A DNA stretch of 64,000 nt from positions 806,001-870,000 of the forward strand of contig NZ_ML769312.1 of assembly GCF_009720365.1 (NCBI RefSeq), read 5' to 3'. Within the stretch, counting starts at the first letter, position 1. Each line of letters starts with the position of its first letter. A model generated the notes under the pieces. It was not told where the DNA came from, searched no databases, and worked only from the letters and a program-made list of their open reading frames with translations. Below, one piece after another: positions 52,010-60,324 of this stretch. The translations under genes were made by a program, and so were the position numbers. The DNA comes from Catellatospora paridis. Lineage in GTDB: Bacteria; Actinomycetota; Actinomycetes; Mycobacteriales; Micromonosporaceae.

Positions 52010-52675
52010 ATGGTCGAGATCATGATTGATGTGGTGTTGCCGTGCCTGAACGAGGCGGCCGCCCTGCCCGCCGTGCTGTCCGGCCTACCTGGAGGGTATC
52101 GGGCGATCATCGCCGACAACGGGTCGACCGACGGCTCCGCGCAGGTCGCCCGGGCGCACGGCGCACTGGTCGTGACCGTGCCGCAGCGCGGCTTCGGCGC
52201 GGCGGCCCACGCCGGTCTGCTGGCCGCCACCTCCGCCGTGGTGTGCTTCGCCGACGCCGACGGCTCGTTCGACCTCGCACAGCTGCCGCGGGTCGCCGAC
52301 CCGGTGCTGGGCGGCGCCGCCGACCTGATGCTGGGACGCCGCCGGCCGGGCAGCCGTGACGCGTGGCCCGCGCACGCCCGGCTGGCCAACGCCGTGCTGG
52401 CCTGGCGGATGCGCAGCAGCCTGCGGGTGCCCATCCACGACCTCGGCCCGATGCGCGCCGCGCGGCGCGAGCGGCTGCTCGCCCTCGACCTGCGGGACCG
52501 GCGCTTCGGCTACCCCCTGGAGATGATCGTCGCCGCGGCGCGGGCCGGCTGGCGGATCGCCGAGGTCGACGTCGACTACGCGCCCCGCGCCGAGGGAACC
52601 CGGTCCAAGGTCACCGGCACCGTGCTCGGCACCGCCCGCGCGGTGCGCGACATGTCGAAGGTGCTGGCCAGGTGA
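52010..52675 (+). CDS. Family 2 glycosyltransferase, polyprenyl-phosphate type (MtxS-like)
   Basis: A 221-residue GT-A enzyme of dolichyl-phosphate mannose synthase type: DVVLPCLNEAAALPAVL, ADNGSTDGS, GFGAAAHAGL and the metal-binding FADADGSFD. Size and partners match Rv0539 (MtxS), thought to load the methylthio-pentose onto a polyprenyl phosphate. ATG 52010 or ATG 52022 may be the start. It overlaps the DUF2064 gene by GTGA and opens a six-gene run. Confidence 0.87.
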   Translation: MVEIMIDVVLPCLNEAAALPAVLSGLPGGYRAIIADNGSTDGSAQVARAHGALVVTVPQRGFGAAAHAGLLAATSAVVCFADADGSFDLAQLPRVADPVLGGAADLMLGRRRPGSRDAWPAHARLANAVLAWRMRSSLRVPIHDLGPMRAARRERLLALDLRDRRFGYPLEMIVAAARAGWRIAEVDVDYAPRAEGTRSKVTGTVLGTARAVRDMSKVLAR

Positions 52676-53316
52676 ACGCGCAGTTCCTGGTCATCGCCAA
52701 GGCACCGGTGCCGGGCCGGGTCAAGACCCGGCTGTGCCCGCCCTGCAGCCCGCGGCAGGCCGCCGCCATCGCCGCGGCCGCGCTGGCCGACACCCTCGCC
52801 GTGGTGGACGCGACCTCGGCCCGGCGGCGGACGCTGGTCGTGGACGGCGACCACCCCGCGCCGCCCGGCTGGGCTGCCGTGCCGCAGCGCGGCGACGGCC
52901 TCGGCGAGCGACTGGCGTACGCCTTCGCCGACACCGCGCTGCCCGGCGTGCCGACGGCGCTGGTCGGCATGGACACCCCGCAGCTGTCCCCCGGGCTGCT
53001 GGCCTCGGCCGTGGACGCACTGGACACGGTGGACGCCGCGCTCGGCCCGGCGGTGGACGGTGGCTGGTGGATCCTCGCGCTGCGCGAACCCGCGCACGCG
53101 GCGGCGCTGGCCGGCGTGCCGATGTCCACCGCCGACACCGGTGCGCTGACCCTCGCCGCGCTGCACGGCCTCGGCCTGCGCACCGCCCGGCTGGCGACGC
53201 TGCGGGACGTCGACACCGCGGCGGACGCGCGGGCCGTCGCGGCCGAGCACCCGCACGGACGCTTCGCCGACGCCGTACGCGTACACCTGCCCGCTCCGCA
53301 CGGTGCACTGCGATGA
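52672..53316 (+). CDS. DUF2064 / TIGR04282-type nucleotidyl- or glycosyltransferase
   Basis: A 214-residue GT-A-like protein: FLVIAKAPVPGRVKTRLCPP at the N-terminus (nucleotide-sugar pyrophosphorylase-like signature), GDGLGERLAYAF, VGMDTPQLSP and DGGWWILALR. The family is often labelled arsenosugar biosynthesis, but no arsenic gene is near. In the mycobacterial locus Rv0540 is its equivalent. It could activate methylthioribose/xylose 1-phosphate to a nucleotide sugar. That is an inference from the pyrophosphorylase-like N-terminus. GTG 52672 overlaps the GT2 stop. Confidence 0.85.
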   Translation: MNAQFLVIAKAPVPGRVKTRLCPPCSPRQAAAIAAAALADTLAVVDATSARRRTLVVDGDHPAPPGWAAVPQRGDGLGERLAYAFADTALPGVPTALVGMDTPQLSPGLLASAVDALDTVDAALGPAVDGGWWILALREPAHAAALAGVPMSTADTGALTLAALHGLGLRTARLATLRDVDTAADARAVAAEHPHGRFADAVRVHLPAPHGALR

Positions 53317-53957
53317 CCAGCGCGCTGACCGTGTACGCGGGCGCGCTGCAGCGGGCCGCGCGCGGCGGCGACGGCGCGCTGCGCCTGGTCGACCCGGCGG
53401 GCACCCTGCTGCGCCACCTCGACACCGGCGCCTGGCACGGCGAGCCGACCCCCGGTGACAGCGGCCTGCTGGCCCGCTGCACCGGACCGACCCTCGACGT
53501 CGGCTGCGGCCCCGGCCGGCTCACCGCGGCCCTGGCCCGCAGCGGGGTGCCCGCGCTCGGCATCGACGTCAGCGCCGCCGCCGTCCGGCTGGCCCGGGCC
53601 CGCGGCGCGGACGCCGTGGTCCAGGACGTGTTCGCGCCGTTGCGTGACGGCCGCAGCTGGCGGCACGCGTTGCTGGCCGACGGCAACATCGGCATCGGCG
53701 GCGACCCCGCCCGGCTGCTGGCCCGCTGCTGCGAACTGCTGGCCCCGGGCGGCACGGTGCTCGCGGAGGTCGAGCCGCCCGGCTCTCCCGGCTGGCGGGG
53801 CCGGGTCGCGCTCACCGACGCTCGCCGCACCAGCGAACCGTTCCCCTGGGCCGTCGTCGGCGTCGACGATCTCGGACCGCTGGCCGAGCAGGCCGGGCTG
53901 CTGCCGGCCGAGTCCTGGACGGAGGACGAGCGATGGTTCGTGTGCCTGAGCCGCTGA
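53313..53957 (+). CDS. Class I SAM-dependent methyltransferase
   Basis: A 214-residue Rossmann-fold methyltransferase: LDVGCGPGRLTAAL (motif I, near residues 62-75), GIDVSAAAV (motif II), ADGNIGIGGDPARLL and LLAPGGTVLAEV (motif post III). It overlaps both neighbours. No equivalent is part of the mycobacterial set as I remember it, so it may add a methyl group to the sugar or carrier in this organism. The target atom is unknown. Confidence 0.87.
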   Translation: MTSALTVYAGALQRAARGGDGALRLVDPAGTLLRHLDTGAWHGEPTPGDSGLLARCTGPTLDVGCGPGRLTAALARSGVPALGIDVSAAAVRLARARGADAVVQDVFAPLRDGRSWRHALLADGNIGIGGDPARLLARCCELLAPGGTVLAEVEPPGSPGWRGRVALTDARRTSEPFPWAVVGVDDLGPLAEQAGLLPAESWTEDERWFVCLSR

Positions 53958-55096
53958 CCCGGCTGTATCCGTCACGGCTGTCCCGCCTGTTCACGTCCCG
54001 CCTGCGGTCACCCCAGTTGACCAGCCGGATCGGTCGGCTGCTCGGCGTCGCCGTCGCGGTGTGCTTCGTGACCGGCTACCTCAGCCACGCCATCCAGCAC
54101 CCGCCCGGATGGTTCTACTGGCCTTCCCGGCCGGTGAACCTGTACCGGGTCACCCAGGGCCTGCACGTCGCGACGGGCCTGGCGATCGTCCCCCTGCTGG
54201 CGGCCAAGCTCTGGTCGGTCTACCCGAAGCTGTTCCGCTGGCCGCCGTTCCGCGACGCCGTGCACGCGATCGAACGGCTCAGCCTGTTCGTACTGGTCGC
54301 CGCGGCGCTGTTCCAGGTCACCACCGGCATCCTCAACATCGCGCTGTGGTACTCCCCGATGAGCTTCTTCTTCACCACCGCCCACTACTGGACGGCGTGG
54401 ATCCTCGTCGGCGCGCTCGCGATCCACATCGGCGTCAAGCTGCCGGTCATCCGCCGCGCGCTGGGCGCACCGGACCGGGCCGCGCCGCAGACGGGCAGCC
54501 TGAGCAGACGCGGGCTGCTCACCGCCGTGGGCACGGCCATCGGGGTGATCACCGTGGCCACGATCGGGCAGACGCTGCGGCCGCTGGCCGGGCTGTCCGT
54601 GCTCGGGCCGCGCGACCCGCGGATCGGGCCGCAGGGGCTGCCGGTGAACCAGTCCGCGGTCGCCGCCGGGGTGACCGCGGCCGCGACCGATCCGGCGTAC
54701 CGGCTGGAGGTGGTGGGGCCGGCGCGCACGCTGCGGTTGAGCCTGGCCGAGCTGGGCGCACTGGCGCAGCACACCGCGCAGCTGCCGATCACCTGCGTGG
54801 AGGGCTGGAGCGCGACCGCCACCTGGGGCGGCGTACGCGTCAGCGACCTGGTCGCGGCCGTCGGCGGCGCGCAGGGCGCGAGCGTGCGGGTCGAGTCGCT
54901 GGAGCAGGACAGCCTGTACCGCATCTCCACGCTCGCCCCGCCGCACGCCGCCGACCCGCTCACGCTGCTCGCGCTGCGCATCGGCGACCAGCCTCTCGAT
55001 CTCGACCACGGTTACCCGGTCCGGCTCATCGCGCCCAACCGCCCGGGTGTCCTGCAGACCAAGTGGGTCGCCCGGATCGAGGTGGTGCAGCCGTGA
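53933..55096 (+). CDS. Fused cytochrome b-like / molybdopterin oxidoreductase (MsrP/sulfite oxidase fold)
   Basis: A 387-residue fusion. Residues 1-180 hold four to five TM helices with histidines (HAIQH, QGLHVATG, AHYWTAW, AIHIG) suited to heme b binding. An SRRGLLTAVG stretch at about 187 resembles a remnant Tat motif. Residues 215-385 form the sulfite-oxidase/MsrP molybdopterin domain with Mo-ligand Cys288 in PITCVEGW. Its form recalls MsrP-MsrQ, which reduce methionine sulfoxide on the outside of the membrane. In this locus, oxidation or reduction of a methylthio sugar is an attractive role. It overlaps the methyltransferase by 25 bp. Confidence 0.85.
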   Translation: MVRVPEPLTRLYPSRLSRLFTSRLRSPQLTSRIGRLLGVAVAVCFVTGYLSHAIQHPPGWFYWPSRPVNLYRVTQGLHVATGLAIVPLLAAKLWSVYPKLFRWPPFRDAVHAIERLSLFVLVAAALFQVTTGILNIALWYSPMSFFFTTAHYWTAWILVGALAIHIGVKLPVIRRALGAPDRAAPQTGSLSRRGLLTAVGTAIGVITVATIGQTLRPLAGLSVLGPRDPRIGPQGLPVNQSAVAAGVTAAATDPAYRLEVVGPARTLRLSLAELGALAQHTAQLPITCVEGWSATATWGGVRVSDLVAAVGGAQGASVRVESLEQDSLYRISTLAPPHAADPLTLLALRIGDQPLDLDHGYPVRLIAPNRPGVLQTKWVARIEVVQP

Positions 55097-55554
55097 CCGC
55101 CCGTCCGGCGGACCGCTCCACCGTCTGGCTCCGGCGGGCACTCGTCGCCGTCGGTGTGCTGGCCGCCGCGTACGGCGTCGTCGGCGTGCTCACCGACCCG
55201 AGCGTGTCGCTGCCGAACTACTTCCGCTACACGCTCACCGTGCTGTTCGGCCACGACCTGCTGGTGCTGCCGCTGGCCATCGTGCTCGGCGCGGTGCTGA
55301 CCCGGTGGCTGCCGGGCTGGGCGCGGCCGGTCGTGCAGGGGGCGCTGTTCGTCACCGCCGCGCTGACGGTCGTGGCACTGCCGCTGGTGCTCGGTTTCGG
55401 CCGCGTCGGGGACGAACCCTCGGCCCTGCCTCGCGACTATCCCCGCGGTTTCCTGCTCTGCCTCGCCGCGATCTGGCTGGCCACGGCCATCCTGCTCGTG
55501 CTGCGCGCCATCCGCCGCAGACCGTCCGATTCGACCATCCGGGAGCGCCCATGA
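55093..55554 (+). CDS. Small membrane protein of the methylthio-sugar-like locus
   Basis: A 153-residue protein with four predicted TM helices (about residues 14-34, 47-68, 78-97, 120-138) and charged ends. No family is recognised. The GTG start overlaps the molybdopterin gene (GTGA) and the stop overlaps the mtnP start, so it is translated with them. It could be a subunit or electron-transfer anchor for the upstream oxidoreductase. Confidence 0.8.
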   Translation: MTARPADRSTVWLRRALVAVGVLAAAYGVVGVLTDPSVSLPNYFRYTLTVLFGHDLLVLPLAIVLGAVLTRWLPGWARPVVQGALFVTAALTVVALPLVLGFGRVGDEPSALPRDYPRGFLLCLAAIWLATAILLVLRAIRRRPSDSTIRERP

Positions 55555-56354
55555 CCAGCACAGCCGACGTCGCCGTCATCGGCGGATCAGGCCTCTACAG
55601 CCTGCTCGACGGGGCCCGCGAGCACCGGGTCGACACCCCGTACGGGCCGCCGTCGGACGCGGTCACCGTCGGGCAGGTCGCCGGGCGGCGGGTCGCGTTC
55701 CTGCCCCGGCACGGCCGCGACCACCGCCACCCGCCGCACCTGATCCCCTACCGGGCCAACCTGTGGGCGCTGCGCTCGCTGGGCGTACGGCAGATCCTCG
55801 CCCCGTGCGCCGTCGGCGGCCTGCGCGCGGAACTCGGGGCGGGCTCGTTCGTGCTGCCCGACCAGCTCGTCGACCGCACCAGCGGCCGCGAGCGCTCCTA
55901 CGTCGAGTCGGGCGCGGTGCACGTCAACTTCGCCGACCCGTACTGCCCCGCCGGGCGGCGGGCGGTGCGCGAGACGGCGGACGTCATCGGCATGCCGCTC
56001 AGCAGCGCGGGCACGGTCGTCGTCATCGACGGTCCGCGCTTTTCCACCCGTGCCGAGTCGCGCTGGTACGCCGCGGCGGGCGGCACGGTGATCAACATGA
56101 CCGGGGCTCCGGAAGCCGCGCTCGCCCGCGAACTCGCCCTCTGCTACACCAGCATCGCCCTGGTGACCGACCTGGACGCGGGCGTCGACGGCGACCACGG
56201 CGTGACCCAGGAGGAGGTGTTCCGGGTGTTCAAGGACAACACCGAGCGGATGCGCGGCCTGCTGCTGGCCACGATCGCCAACCTGCCCGCCGAGCGCACC
56301 TGCCCCTGCGCCACGGCGCTCGACGGCATGCGACCGTCCTATCCGCTTCCCTGA
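55551..56354 (+). CDS. mtnP: S-methyl-5'-thioadenosine phosphorylase
   Basis: A 267-residue PNP-family enzyme with GGSGLYSL, LPRHGRDHRHPPHLIPYRAN (phosphate and ribose sites), DGPRFSTRAESRWY and NMTGAPEAALARE. These match methylthioadenosine phosphorylases rather than guanosine/inosine PNP. It splits methylthioadenosine into adenine and 5-methylthioribose 1-phosphate. No methionine salvage genes (mtnA, mtnB and others) are near; it ends an operon of glycosyltransferases, which supports diversion of methylthioribose 1-phosphate into a glycan. A bidirectional hairpin follows the stop. Confidence 0.9.
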   Translation: MTSTADVAVIGGSGLYSLLDGAREHRVDTPYGPPSDAVTVGQVAGRRVAFLPRHGRDHRHPPHLIPYRANLWALRSLGVRQILAPCAVGGLRAELGAGSFVLPDQLVDRTSGRERSYVESGAVHVNFADPYCPAGRRAVRETADVIGMPLSSAGTVVVIDGPRFSTRAESRWYAAAGGTVINMTGAPEAALARELALCYTSIALVTDLDAGVDGDHGVTQEEVFRVFKDNTERMRGLLLATIANLPAERTCPCATALDGMRPSYPLP

Positions 56355-56386
56355 GCGGCGGGGCACCCTGCTGGGTGCTCCGCCGC
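56355..56386. terminator. Bidirectional hairpin terminator
   Basis: A 14-bp stem with one G-U pair (56355-56368 with 56373-56386) and TGCT loop starts directly after the mtnP stop and lies 8 bp from the convergent M23 gene. Confidence 0.8.
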
Positions 56387-56394
56387 CGGTCCGG

Positions 56395-57366
56395 TCAGCC
56401 CGGCGGCGGGACGGTGGCCGAGGTCAGGCCGGTGTAGAAGCAGCCCGTGGTCGGCAGGCTGGTCGCGGCGGGCGGGGTCACCCCGTCGTAGAGCGCCAGC
56501 AGGTAATTCTGCGGGCACCGGCGGGTGCTGCCGGTGCGGATGCCGAAGTGCAGGTGCGGCCCGGTCGAGTTGCCGGTGTTGCCGGTGAGGCCGACCTGCT
56601 GTCCCGCCACGACGGTGGCGCCGTTGGCCACCGACCATGACGAGAAGTGGCAGTACGTGTAGATGTTGCCGTCGGCCCCGGTCAGGTTGACGCCGCGGCC
56701 GCACGAGCTGTCGTCGATGATCACCACGGTGCCGCCGCGGACCGCGTAGGCCGGGGTGCCCGTGCCGACGGGCAGATCGATGGCCGGGTAGTCGTGGTGC
56801 GGGTCGTCGTACTCGCTGCGCGGCAGCGCGCTCTTGGCCAGCGGCAGCGAGAACGCCGGTGCGCCGGTGGTCGACGTCAGCCGGATCGCGTCGGCGACGA
56901 CGTAACCGGTGCCGTTGGTCCACCGGCTCACGCCGACCACGCTGCGGGTGCCCGCGGCCAGGCTGAACGTGCCGAGGCTGACCCAGCGACCGCCGTTGGC
57001 CCGCTGGTCGACCACGACCGTCTGGTTGCCGCCGCTGGCGGCGACGACGAACGGGGTGGCGTTGTTGTAGCCGGCGTCGGCCGGATACCAGACCTCGACC
57101 GTGTGCGGGCCGGCCGCCGCGATCGTGGCGGTGAACCAGGCCGCGTCGCTGGCCGTGGTGTCCGGGGTGGCGAAGCGGTAGTCGGCGCCGTATCGCTGCG
57201 CCGACCAGGCCGAGGTGCCCCAGTTGGCGCTGGCGGTGAACCCGCCGGCGGTGGCGTTGTCCACGATGGTCGTCGCCGCGGACGCCGGCCCGGCGGGGCC
57301 GAGCACGACGAGGGTGGCGGTGGCGAGCCCGGCGACAGCAGCGCGCAGGGCGAGGGGAAGTCTCAC
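56395..57366 (-). CDS. Secreted M23-family peptidase with golvesin-like domain
   Basis: A 323-residue secreted protein with a signal peptide (cleavage near residue 31), a golvesin C-terminal-like beta domain (about 32-165, WYPADAGYNNATPFVV), and an M23 domain with HHDYPAID (His191, Asp197) and HLHFG (His271, His273) as zinc and catalytic residues. It probably cleaves cell-wall cross-bridges or peptides outside the cell. The GTG start at 57366 has GGAG 6 nt upstream. The 100-bp upstream stretch is unusually AT-rich and likely holds its promoter. Confidence 0.88.
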   Translation of the reverse strand: MRLPLALRAAVAGLATATLVVLGPAGPASAATTIVDNATAGGFTASANWGTSAWSAQRYGADYRFATPDTTASDAAWFTATIAAAGPHTVEVWYPADAGYNNATPFVVAASGGNQTVVVDQRANGGRWVSLGTFSLAAGTRSVVGVSRWTNGTGYVVADAIRLTSTTGAPAFSLPLAKSALPRSEYDDPHHDYPAIDLPVGTGTPAYAVRGGTVVIIDDSSCGRGVNLTGADGNIYTYCHFSSWSVANGATVVAGQQVGLTGNTGNSTGPHLHFGIRTGSTRRCPQNYLLALYDGVTPPAATSLPTTGCFYTGLTSATVPPPG

Positions 57367-57467
57367 TATCTCTCCGTCAGGGGGTGTCGAGGAATGAGAG
57401 TGAAACTATTCAACCAACATCAATGCATTAGCGAAAGACTTCTACATAGATCACCTTGAAAGCGGGA

Positions 57468-57516
57468 GCGCCCTGTCCGACGCCGCGAGGACGGCGGCGG
57501 CGTCGGGACAGGGCGC
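57468..57516. terminator. Hairpin terminator downstream of glyA
   Basis: A 19-bp stem with a one-base bulge (57468-57486 with about 57497-57516) starts just past the glyA stop at 57523 on the minus strand. Confidence 0.8.
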
Positions 57517-57522
57517 GATGCC

Positions 57523-58794
57523 TCACAGGGCCGGATACAGCGGGTGCGCGGCGGTCAGCGCGGCGACCCTGGCCCGCAGGGCAGCCGCGGCCTCGTCGTC
57601 GAAGGACGGCAGCAGCGCCTGCGCGACGATGTCGGCGACCTCCGTGAAGTCGGCCTCGGTGAAACCGCGGGCGGCCAGCGCGGCGGTGCCGATACGCAGT
57701 CCGGAGGTGACCATCGGCGGCCGGGGGTCGCCCGGCACGGCGTTGCGGTTCACCGTGATGCCGACGCCGTGCAGCCGGTCCTCGGCCTGCCGCCCGTCCA
57801 GCTCGGACGCCCGCAGGTCGACCAGGACGAGGTGCACGTCCGTGCCGCCGGTCAGCACGGACACCCCGGCCGCGGCGACGTCGGGCGCGGACAGCCGCTG
57901 TGCCAGCAGTCGCGCGCCGTCGAGGGTGCGCCGTTGCCGTTGCGCGAACTCGGGGCTCGCGGCCATCTTGAAGCCGACCGCCTTGGCGGCGATGACGTGC
58001 TCCAGTGGGCCGCCCTGCTGGCCCGGGAACACCGCGCTGTTCACCTTCCGGGCGACTTCCTCGTCGTTGGTGAGCACCACTCCCCCGCGTGGGCCGCCCA
58101 GGGTCTTGTGCGTCGTGGTGGTGACCACGTCGGCGTGCGGCACCGGGTTCGGGTGCAGGCCCGCGGCGACCAGCCCGGCGAAGTGCGCCATGTCCACCAT
58201 GAGCCGCGCGCCGACCAGATCGGCGATCTTGCGGAAGGCGGCGAAGTCCAGCTGCCGGGGGTACGCCGACCAGCCGGCGATGATCAATGCGGGCCGGTGT
58301 TCGAGCGCCAGCCGCTCCACCTCGGCGAGGTCGACCCGGCCGTCGTCAGCCGACACGTGGTACGCGACCGCCCGGTACAGCCGCCCGGAGAAGTTGATCC
58401 GCATGCCGTGGGTGAGGTGGCCGCCGTGCGCCAGGTCCAGCCCGAGAATGGTGTCGCCGGGCTCGATCAGCGCCATCATGGCCGCGGCGTTGGCCTGCGC
58501 GCCCGAGTGCGGCTGCACGTTGGCGTACGCCGCGCCGAACAGCGCCTTGACCCGCTCGATCGCCAACTGCTCCACCACGTCGACGTGCTCGCAGCCGCCG
58601 TAGTAGCGCCGCCCCGGGTAACCCTCGGCGTACTTGTTGGTCAGCACCGAGCCCTGCGCCTGCAGCACGGCCAGCGGCGCGAAGTTCTCGCTCGCGATCA
58701 TCTCCAGGGTGTCGCGCTGCCGGCCCAGCTCGGCGCGCAGCGCCGCATGCACCTCGGGGTCGAACTCGGCCAGCGGGGAGTCCAGCGTCGTCAC
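57523..58794 (-). CDS. glyA: Serine hydroxymethyltransferase
   Basis: A 423-residue fold-type I PLP enzyme: [43 protein letters not shown], the PLP-lysine motif [14 protein letters not shown], and [17 protein letters not shown]. It interconverts serine and glycine and loads one-carbon units on tetrahydrofolate. GTG 58794 overlaps the gcvH stop (GTGA), so both are expressed from the riboswitch-controlled promoter. The operon lacks gcvT and gcvP, which must be elsewhere. As no second copy is visible here, one cannot say if this is the housekeeping or a catabolic isozyme. Confidence 0.96.
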   Translation of the reverse strand: MTTLDSPLAEFDPEVHAALRAELGRQRDTLEMIASENFAPLAVLQAQGSVLTNKYAEGYPGRRYYGGCEHVDVVEQLAIERVKALFGAAYANVQPHSGAQANAAAMMALIEPGDTILGLDLAHGGHLTHGMRINFSGRLYRAVAYHVSADDGRVDLAEVERLALEHRPALIIAGWSAYPRQLDFAAFRKIADLVGARLMVDMAHFAGLVAAGLHPNPVPHADVVTTTTHKTLGGPRGGVVLTNDEEVARKVNSAVFPGQQGGPLEHVIAAKAVGFKMAASPEFAQRQRRTLDGARLLAQRLSAPDVAAAGVSVLTGGTDVHLVLVDLRASELDGRQAEDRLHGVGITVNRNAVPGDPRPPMVTSGLRIGTAALAARGFTEADFTEVADIVAQALLPSFDDEAAAALRARVAALTAAHPLYPAL

Positions 58795-59174
58795 CGGTCG
58801 CCCTCCGCCCCGATGAGCGCGGCGTACTCCGCCGCGTCGAGCAGCTCCGCGGCGCCCGTCAGGCGCAGCCGGAACAGCCAGCCCTGCCCGTACGGGTCGG
58901 AGTTGACCAGGGACGGGTCGTCGGCGACGGCCGGGTTCACCGCGACGATCTCGCCGTCGGCCGGGGCGTACAGCTCGCTGACCGACTTCGTCGACTCGAC
59001 CTCGCCGCACGGCTCGCCCGCCGTGACGGACGCGCCGACCGCGGGCAGCTCCAGGTAGACGATGTCGCCCAGCGCGTCGGCGGCGAACGCGGTGATGCCG
59101 ACGGTCGGGACGTCCCCTGCCGACAGCCATTCGTGGTCGCGGGTGTAGTGCAGGTTCTCGGGCACGGTACTCAC
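58791..59174 (-). CDS. gcvH: Glycine cleavage system H protein
   Basis: A 127-residue lipoyl-carrier protein with [11 protein letters not shown] at the start, [11 protein letters not shown], and lipoyl-lysine motif [14 protein letters not shown]. It shuttles the aminomethyl group between the P, T and L proteins. The frame is open further, but GTG 59174 has GGGAG 7 nt upstream and gives the normal H-protein length. It is the first gene after the tandem glycine riboswitch. Confidence 0.96.
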   Translation of the reverse strand: MSTVPENLHYTRDHEWLSAGDVPTVGITAFAADALGDIVYLELPAVGASVTAGEPCGEVESTKSVSELYAPADGEIVAVNPAVADDPSLVNSDPYGQGWLFRLRLTGAAELLDAAEYAALIGAEGDR

Positions 59175-59242
59175 GGGAGGCTCCCTGGTCCGGGTGCCGC
59201 GCAGGCGGCACCGGTGGCGGTTGGCCTCCCCCTCTGTCATCG

Positions 59243-59403
59243 CTGCCTGAGAGCTTCACCGCGGATCACGGCTTGCACCTTGGGCGCAGGACGGAGTCGT
59301 CCTGACTTTCCAGAGTTCGCCTCGCCACGGCGGTACGTGGGCCTGAGAGATTCCGGGGAGAGTTGCTCCTTCGGCGGCCCGGACGCACCGGGCCTCTCCC
59401 GCC
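59243..59403 (-). promoter_or_regulatory. Tandem glycine riboswitch upstream of gcvH-glyA
   Basis: Read on the minus strand, the first aptamer (59403 down to about 59341) has GGGAGAGG, GCCGAAGGAGCAA and CTCTCAGGC. A second copy (about 59325 down to 59245) has CTCTGGAAAG, AAGGTGCAAGC and again CTCTCAGGC. These are the conserved glycine-aptamer boxes in the known tandem order. Glycine binding normally turns such operons on, matching glycine degradation through gcvH and interconversion through glyA. Confidence 0.88.
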
Positions 59404-59491
59404 GTGGTTCGATCGGCGAGGTATGCAGTTGTCCGCCGTACCGTAAGCGCCGGTCCGGGCGGCGTCAAACCACGCCGCGTGCCGCCGGACT

Positions 59492-60208
59492 TCAGCGCCG
59501 CCTGGCGACGTAGACGGTGTTGGTGGACTCCCTGTCCTGCAGCGGGTTGGGGAAGCTGACGATCTCGGCCCGTACATCGCGGAACACCCCGGCCAGCCGC
59601 GCGGTGAACTGCTCGTCCGGCGGGTCGTTGGACCACAGCGCGAAGACGCCGCCGGGATGCAGGTGCTGGGCCAGCCGGCGCAGGCCTGCGGGCTCGTAGA
59701 AGCCGGCGTGGCTCGGGTGCAGCAGGTGGCTCGGCGAGTGGTCGATGTCGACGACGATCGCGTGGAACCGCCGGCCGGGACGGTGCGGGTCGAGCCCGTC
59801 CGGGGACGCGCAGCGGGCGAAGAAGTCGCCTTCGGCCAGACGGCAGCGCGGGTCGGCGGTCAGCGTCGTGCCCGCCGGGATCAGGCCCTGCTCGTGCCAG
59901 GCGATGACGTCGGACAACGCGTCGATCACCAGCAGCGAGTTCACTCGCTCGTCGGCCAGCACGGTCAGCGCCGTGTAACCGAGACCGAGCCCGCCGACGA
60001 CCACGTCGAAGCCGGTGCCGTCCAGCTCGGCCAGGGCCAGGTCGGCGACGGCCTCCTCGGCGACGGTGAACAGACTCGACATGAGGAAGTCGTCGTCGAG
60101 CTTGACCTCGTAGACGTCGGTCTTGAACAGGGGATCCCAGCGGCGGCGCAGGCTGATCACGCCCATCGGCGTCTGCCGCCAGCCGAGTTCCTGCAGCCGT
60201 GCACCCAT
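59492..60208 (-). CDS. Spermidine synthase-like SAM-binding protein
   Basis: A 238-residue Rossmann protein: VVVGGLGLGYTALTVL (SAM loop), LLVIDALSDVIAWHEQG, and FHAIVVDIDHSPSHLL. This is like the catalytic part of spermidine synthases, but the usual N-terminal domain is short and the polyamine-site GGxDG motif is replaced by GLGLG. It may be a methyltransferase or aminopropyltransferase of unknown substrate. It lies 90 bp upstream of the riboswitch promoter on the same strand. The 110 bp beyond its start show no further gene. Confidence 0.75.
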   Translation of the reverse strand: MGARLQELGWRQTPMGVISLRRRWDPLFKTDVYEVKLDDDFLMSSLFTVAEEAVADLALAELDGTGFDVVVGGLGLGYTALTVLADERVNSLLVIDALSDVIAWHEQGLIPAGTTLTADPRCRLAEGDFFARCASPDGLDPHRPGRRFHAIVVDIDHSPSHLLHPSHAGFYEPAGLRRLAQHLHPGGVFALWSNDPPDEQFTARLAGVFRDVRAEIVSFPNPLQDRESTNTVYVARRR

Positions 60209-60286
60209 GCCGTCTCCGCCTCCGTCGGCCGCCGCCGTCCTGCTCGGGCGCGGCGTATCGGCGATCGTTCCAGGCTAGTCCACGAG

Positions 60287-60314
60287 CAGGGCGCGCCCGA
60301 CCGGGCGCGCCCTG
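60287..60314. terminator. Hairpin terminator of the methyltransferase gene
   Basis: A 13-2-13 perfect GC palindrome (60287-60299 with 60302-60314) lies 10 bp after the stop of the minus-strand methyltransferase gene. Confidence 0.75.
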
Positions 60315-60324
60315 CCGAGCGGCG

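Noticed and set aside
52672-53316. Arsenosugar biosynthesis, as the family name of the DUF2064 gene would suggest
   Set aside because: No arsM, arsS or other arsenic gene is near; mtnP, epimerase and two glycosyltransferases point to a methylthio-sugar pathway instead.
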